In this document: piece after piece, positions 60,692 through 64,000 of the stretch
Numbering within the stretch: position 1 is the first letter of the stretch
Layout of the letters: the number at the start of each line of letters is the position of its first letter
Assembly: GCA_038237625.1 (NCBI GenBank)
Contig: JBBRYM010000014.1
Span: 8,821 to 72,820 of the forward strand
Origin: JAWVFM01 sp038237625
GTDB lineage: Bacteria > Actinomycetota > Thermoleophilia > Solirubrobacterales > 70-9
Length of the DNA stretch: 64,000 nucleotides
Reading direction: 5' to 3'
Program-made: the position numbers and the translations under genes
Notes under the pieces: model-generated
Seen by the model: only the letters and a program-made list of their open reading frames with translations
Databases searched by the model: none
What the model was told of the DNA's origin: nothing

Positions 60692-61144
60692 TCAGCTCCG
60701 CTCGGTGGCTCGTTTCGCCGCCTCGACCGCACGTCCCAGGAGCCTGACCCCCAGGGTTGCGGCCTCGGCTGTGACCGCGACTCCGGCCCAGGCGAGGTCC
60801 TCGAGGCTTCCCGGCCCCAGCGAGCGGGACGGCTGGGACTCGGACGGAGCCTCGCGACCGGCTTTGGGGGGCTCGCGGCGGGGAGGAGCCTTCTCACGCG
60901 GCTGGCGGGGAGGGTCGAGGGGGTTGCTGCCGGCTTCGTCGCGGGTGATCGCGGCGGCCTCCGCGGCACGCATGGCCGCCGGTCCCGGGCCCGCCGACTT
61001 TGTGCTTCGTGCCGCTTGCTGCTTGCCGCCGGCGCGCCGCGGGCTGCGCACTCCGGGCCGCGTGCGTGGAAGCTGCGAGAACAGGCCGCGATCCCCACCC
61101 TCAGGCGGGCGCGTGGGATCGCGCTCGGATGCGTCGTCGCTCAT
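60692..61144 (-). CDS. Disordered protein with a C-terminal helix
   Basis: A 150-residue protein, mostly rich in Pro, Arg, Ser and Gly and so probably disordered, ending in a hydrophobic or amphipathic helix (LEDLAWAGVAVTAEAATLGV). It is 7 bp ahead of the BrkB-family gene on the same strand and may be in one operon. No family is known. Confidence 0.55.
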   Translation of the reverse strand: MSDDASERDPTRPPEGGDRGLFSQLPRTRPGVRSPRRAGGKQQAARSTKSAGPGPAAMRAAEAAAITRDEAGSNPLDPPRQPREKAPPRREPPKAGREAPSESQPSRSLGPGSLEDLAWAGVAVTAEAATLGVRLLGRAVEAAKRATERS

Positions 61145-61323
61145 CGTCGGTCCATTGTCACGCAGGCGCCCGGCTAACGCACGGTTCCTTGCGGATCAGA
61201 CCGTAACCGCAGGGACGCTCCGGTGTTCTTGTCCTGGCTCTCGAATCCGCCCCAAAGCGCCGCTTCACGCCTGAGTTTTCCTGCACTGAGCGGGTAGAAG
61301 AGATGTCAAGGGCTACGAGACGC
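61145..61323. other. Intergenic, nothing recognised
   Basis: Part of the 413-bp gap between the disordered protein gene and rpoD. A minus-strand open frame covers it but looks like a chance frame in GC-rich DNA. The rpoD promoter and leader fill the rest of the gap. Confidence 0.5.
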
Positions 61324-61352
61324 TTGACTTCAGAAAATATAGCGAGTACCAT
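61324..61352 (+). promoter_or_regulatory. Promoter of rpoD
   Basis: TTGACT (61324-61329), 17 bp, TACCAT (61347-61352), in the most AT-rich stretch of the gap. Transcription would start near 61359 and leave a leader of about 200 nt before ATG 61558. The leader has several short GC-rich pairings but no known riboswitch signature. Confidence 0.65.
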
Positions 61353-61557
61353 ACGAAGCAGAGTTTGAGCCTTCGGGACGAAGGGCCCACGCGCCACCAG
61401 ATCCATCCGATCGCGGCGGGCGTCGCGTAACTGACATGAACGTGACGACTCGCGCCGGAGCTCGCGGCAAAGGCCGACTGGCGCGGCCCGATAACCACCG
61501 AAGCTCGCTCAGCAAGCTGGCGAACACGTCGACACGAAAGAGACGAGCAGAAAACAG

Positions 61558-62655
61558 ATGCTGATCGCAGAACTTCAGGAATTGGACGAGGTCAAGGGCC
61601 TCGTCACCAAGGGACAGACCGAGGGCGTTGTCGCCTACGGCGACGTCGCTTCCGCGCTGGCCGAAGTCGATGTGGACGAGTCCGACATCGAGGAGCTCTA
61701 CGGCTACCTCGAAAAGGAGGGCATCGAGCTGGTCGACGACGTCGATCCCGCTCAGAGCGGCGCGCCCGCGCCCGAGCCCGACAAGCGCGGCAAGCGCCGC
61801 CGTGCCACCGCGCTCGACCTCAAGCCCGACATGACGACCGACAGCCTGCAGCTGTTCCTCAAGGACATCGGCAAGGTTCGCCTGCTCACAGCGCAGGAGG
61901 AGGTTGATCTCGCGAAGGGCATCGAGCGTGGCGACCTGGACGCCAAGCAGAAGATGGTGGAGTCCAACCTCCGCCTCGTCGTGTCGATCGCGAAGAATTA
62001 CCGCAACCAGGGCCTGCCGTTCCTCGACCTGATTCAGGAGGGGACGCTCGGGCTCGTGCGTGCAGCGGAGAAGTTCGACTACCGCAAGGGCTTCAAGTTC
62101 TCGACGTACGCGACCTGGTGGATCCGTCAAGCGATCGCTCGCGCCCTCGCCGACAAGGCGCGGACCATCCGGATTCCCGTCCACGTCGTCGAGAAGCTCA
62201 ACAAGATCGGACGCGCCGAGCGCAAGCTCGTGACCGAGCTCGGCCGCGAGCCGACCCCCGACGAGATCGCTGAGGTCACCGGAATCGATCCCGAAGAGGT
62301 CGATCAGATCAAGCGCTCGGCGCAGGCGCCGGTGTCGCTCGAGAAGCCCGTCGGCGACGAGGAAGAGTCGGAGTTCGGCCAGTTCATCGCTGACGAGAAG
62401 GCAGAGTCGCCGTTCGAGCGCGCCGCCGATCTCCTTACGAAGGAGGCACTGCGCGAGGCGCTGGAGAACCTCTCGTACCGCGAGCGGCGCGTACTCGAGC
62501 TTCGCTACGGACTGGGCGGCGAGCATCCCCGCACGCTCGACGAGGTCGGGCGGACGTTCAACGTCACGCGGGAGCGCATCCGGCAGATCGAGAACCAGTC
62601 TTTGAAGAAGCTCCAGTCACTGGCTGAGGCGCAGAAGCTGCGCGAAGTCGCGTAG
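61558..62655 (+). CDS. rpoD: Primary RNA polymerase sigma factor RpoD
   Basis: A 365-residue group-1 sigma factor. Residues 1-60 form a short region-1.1-like domain (VTKGQTEGVVAYGDVASALA), then region 1.2 (DSLQLFLKDIGKVRLLTAQE), region 2 (NLRLVVSIAKNYRNQGLPFL, then KFSTYATWWIRQAI), region 3 and region 4 (LRYGLGGEHPRTLDEVGRTF, VTRERIRQIENQSLKKLQ). The housekeeping promoter reader; shorter than many actinobacterial homologues. Confidence 0.96.
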   Translation: MLIAELQELDEVKGLVTKGQTEGVVAYGDVASALAEVDVDESDIEELYGYLEKEGIELVDDVDPAQSGAPAPEPDKRGKRRRATALDLKPDMTTDSLQLFLKDIGKVRLLTAQEEVDLAKGIERGDLDAKQKMVESNLRLVVSIAKNYRNQGLPFLDLIQEGTLGLVRAAEKFDYRKGFKFSTYATWWIRQAIARALADKARTIRIPVHVVEKLNKIGRAERKLVTELGREPTPDEIAEVTGIDPEEVDQIKRSAQAPVSLEKPVGDEEESEFGQFIADEKAESPFERAADLLTKEALREALENLSYRERRVLELRYGLGGEHPRTLDEVGRTFNVTRERIRQIENQSLKKLQSLAEAQKLREVA

Positions 62656-62721
62656 CAGCGCTCGGCCCGGACCGCGGGCCCAAGACTTTCAACTAGACAG
62701 ACCGAGAACGGAGGAATCCCT

Positions 62722-63090
62722 ATCAGTACCGCAACCGCCACCCCAACCAAGTCCCGCCAGGCACAGTGGACCTGTGCCCGTTGCGAGATGACCAGCACCT
62801 GGACGAACGGGCTCGCCCGAGGCAACACGCCTCCCAATTGGGACCGCGACGGCAACCTGCACTACTGCCTGGCCTGCCGGCGTGAGCGCGCCGTCGACCG
62901 TGCCCTCGACAAGGCCGGCGACATCGGCATCGAGGCGCGCGCCAAAGTCCGCTCGGCCGCCGTGGTCGAGTTCGAGATCAAGCGCGACCCCGAGCGCACC
63001 GAGGGCGAGATCGCCAAGGCGGCTCGTACGTCGATCGGCGCCGTCCGCAAGGCTCGACGCCAGCTCGGTCTGCGCCCCGTAACGGGCTAG
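62722..63090 (+). CDS. Small zinc-ribbon plus HTH protein, probable ATC start
   Basis: About 122 residues after rpoD. Two cysteine pairs (CARC, CLAC) about 34 residues apart form a probable zinc-ribbon; the C-terminal RTEGEIAKAARTSIGAVRKA looks like an HTH. The first ATG (62788) would remove the first Cys pair. A perfect GGAGGA (62710-62715) sits six bases before an in-frame ATC at 62722, and no ATG, GTG or TTG lies nearer. The ATC is taken as start. Function unknown; position suggests a role in transcription. Confidence 0.65.
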   Translation: MSTATATPTKSRQAQWTCARCEMTSTWTNGLARGNTPPNWDRDGNLHYCLACRRERAVDRALDKAGDIGIEARAKVRSAAVVEFEIKRDPERTEGEIAKAARTSIGAVRKARRQLGLRPVTG

Positions 63091-63097
63091 CTTCCGA

Positions 63098-63877
63098 TTA
63101 GCCGACCGCGGGCGGCTTCCGTACGAATCGCGTGGTGATGCCAAGCGGTTCGAAGCCGAGCTTGCGGTAGAGCTCGGGCGTCGTCTCGTCGGCGTCGGCG
63201 ACGACGAAAACGAGATCGGCGCCCGAGTCGAGCGCCGCAAGCGCCGCGGCGCTGACGATCGCCCTGGCGAGACCGCGCCCGCGAGCGAAGGGCGCGGTTG
63301 CGACGTCCTCGATCTGTGCCACGCCGTCGCGCTCCAGAAGCCAGGCACGGCCGATGATTTGGCCGTCGTCGTCTCGTGCTGCCAACCAGCGCGAGGGCGT
63401 GGTCGTGTGGATGCGACGGGTTATCTCGGCAAGCGCAGCGGTGAGCTCGGGAGGATCGGGATCATCGTCCGCGCGGATTTCCCGCTCGACGGCGGCGACA
63501 TCGCTCAAAGAGACCTCCTCCACCTCGACCTGGGGCCTCGCCGGGCGCTCACGCAGAGCCATGCTGACGTGGCGGATGGGGTCGAAGCCCAACCCCCGCA
63601 GGCCCGCGCTCAGCCTCGCGGCATCCGGCTTTCGCGGGGCGACCACCGACACGTGAGGCAGGCCGGCGCCCGCGGAGATCTCCGCGGCGGCTTCGGCGAT
63701 CTCGCCGGGCCCGGCTTCACCCGCATTCTCGAGCCGGCAGTAGTTGGCGTCCCAGACACGGACGATCGAGGGGGAGAGGAGCGCGGTCCCGAATTCCCAC
63801 CGAACCACGCACTCGGCGGCGCGCTCGTCGAGTGCCGCCTGAAAGTCCTGGGCGCGCTGTAACTCGGCGGAGGACAC
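63098..63877 (-). CDS. GNAT family acetyltransferase
   Basis: A 259-residue protein with two parts: a divergent N-terminal GNAT-like half and a C-terminal GNAT core with ARDDDGQIIGRAWLLERDGV, IEDVATAPFARGRGLARAIV (acetyl-CoA loop) and LYRKLGFEPLGI. The acceptor is unknown. It converges on the zinc-ribbon gene. Start ATG or GTG near 63877 is not certain. Confidence 0.85.
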   Translation of the reverse strand: MSSAELQRAQDFQAALDERAAECVVRWEFGTALLSPSIVRVWDANYCRLENAGEAGPGEIAEAAAEISAGAGLPHVSVVAPRKPDAARLSAGLRGLGFDPIRHVSMALRERPARPQVEVEEVSLSDVAAVEREIRADDDPDPPELTAALAEITRRIHTTTPSRWLAARDDDGQIIGRAWLLERDGVAQIEDVATAPFARGRGLARAIVSAAALAALDSGADLVFVVADADETTPELYRKLGFEPLGITTRFVRKPPAVG

Positions 63878-63900
63878 GGCCGTTCGAGGGTACGGAAAGG

Positions 63901-64000
63901 GCCGGGGGGGGGGGGGGGGGGGCCCCGCCCCGCGCCCGGGGGGGGAGCGGCGGGTGTGGGGGGGGGCGCAGAATTGAGGGCGGGGGAGGGGGAGCCCGCC
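63901..64000. other. Low-complexity G-rich end, likely assembly artefact
   Basis: A run of about 19 G (63904-63922) and further long G runs make up most of the last 100 bases. Such sequence is not seen elsewhere in the window and looks like poor base calls at a contig end rather than biology. Confidence 0.75.

Noticed and set aside
61158..61406. Minus-strand open frame upstream of rpoD
   Set aside because: It covers the rpoD promoter, has no recognisable domain and no ribosome site.
1..64000. CRISPR arrays, prophage, insertion sequences, rRNA
   Set aside because: No regularly spaced repeats, integrase, transposase, terminal repeats or rRNA sequence were seen.

Overview
The window is GC-rich throughout, densely coding, and free of phage, IS or CRISPR signatures. 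Gene content points to an actinobacterium, most likely of the class Thermoleophilia (Solirubrobacterales and relatives). The main evidence is the short RpoD with its own N-terminal extension, two LLM/F420-type oxidoreductases, a CtpE-like P-type ATPase, a Ser/Thr kinase next to an FHA regulator, abundant GTG/TTG starts, ATGA/GTGA overlaps and signs of leaderless transcription. The class assignment is inference; the phylum-level call is firmer.

Left part (1-13.6 kb): a divergent pair encoding an alpha-oxoamine synthase and a GNAT acyltransferase of the kind used in bacterial ceramide synthesis; a cytochrome bd operon (cydAB plus a small membrane protein); an AlkA-like glycosylase; a thiamine-pyrimidine transporter operon (thiZXY) under a clear TPP riboswitch; a MoxR/VWA pair; and a long coiled-coil protein.

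Middle-left (13.6-34.4 kb): type III glutamine synthetase facing a PII protein that lacks the T-loop tyrosine; a PAS/metallo-beta-lactamase pair; a secreted propeller protein; an ECF sigma/anti-sigma pair; a decayed HD-GYP gene; a thiolase, SDR, VOC and acyl-CoA dehydrogenase set; a TetR gene with two matched operators; an ATP-dependent DNA ligase and a separate LigD-type polymerase on opposite strands; a small wHTH/membrane-protein operon with promoter and twin operators; and a crotonase/thioesterase pair.

Middle-right (34.4-51 kb): pyruvate kinase; a CtpE-like P-type ATPase; a complete OpuC-type compatible-solute ABC transporter; an LLM oxidoreductase; a three-gene proton-translocating transhydrogenase (pntAA-pntAB-pntB); two secreted/cell-surface proteins; and a transmembrane Ser/Thr kinase with an external propeller, convergent with an FHA-HTH regulator.

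Right part (51-64 kb): an SDR; ergothioneine genes egtB and egtD; a carotenoid oxygenase divergent from a PadR regulator; a second LLM oxidoreductase; glpX; a BrkB-family protein; the housekeeping sigma factor with a recognisable promoter; and a small zinc-ribbon/HTH protein. The last 100 bases are G-homopolymer of doubtful quality.

The most unusual signals are: (i) a dispersed two-hairpin element with compensatory changes lying directly after stop codons (copies near 23.2, 30.9 and 44.5 kb, with a partial copy before glpX); (ii) two genes whose only start consistent with homology and ribosome binding is ATC; (iii) a possible ceramide pathway pair; (iv) twin operators at two autoregulated loci.
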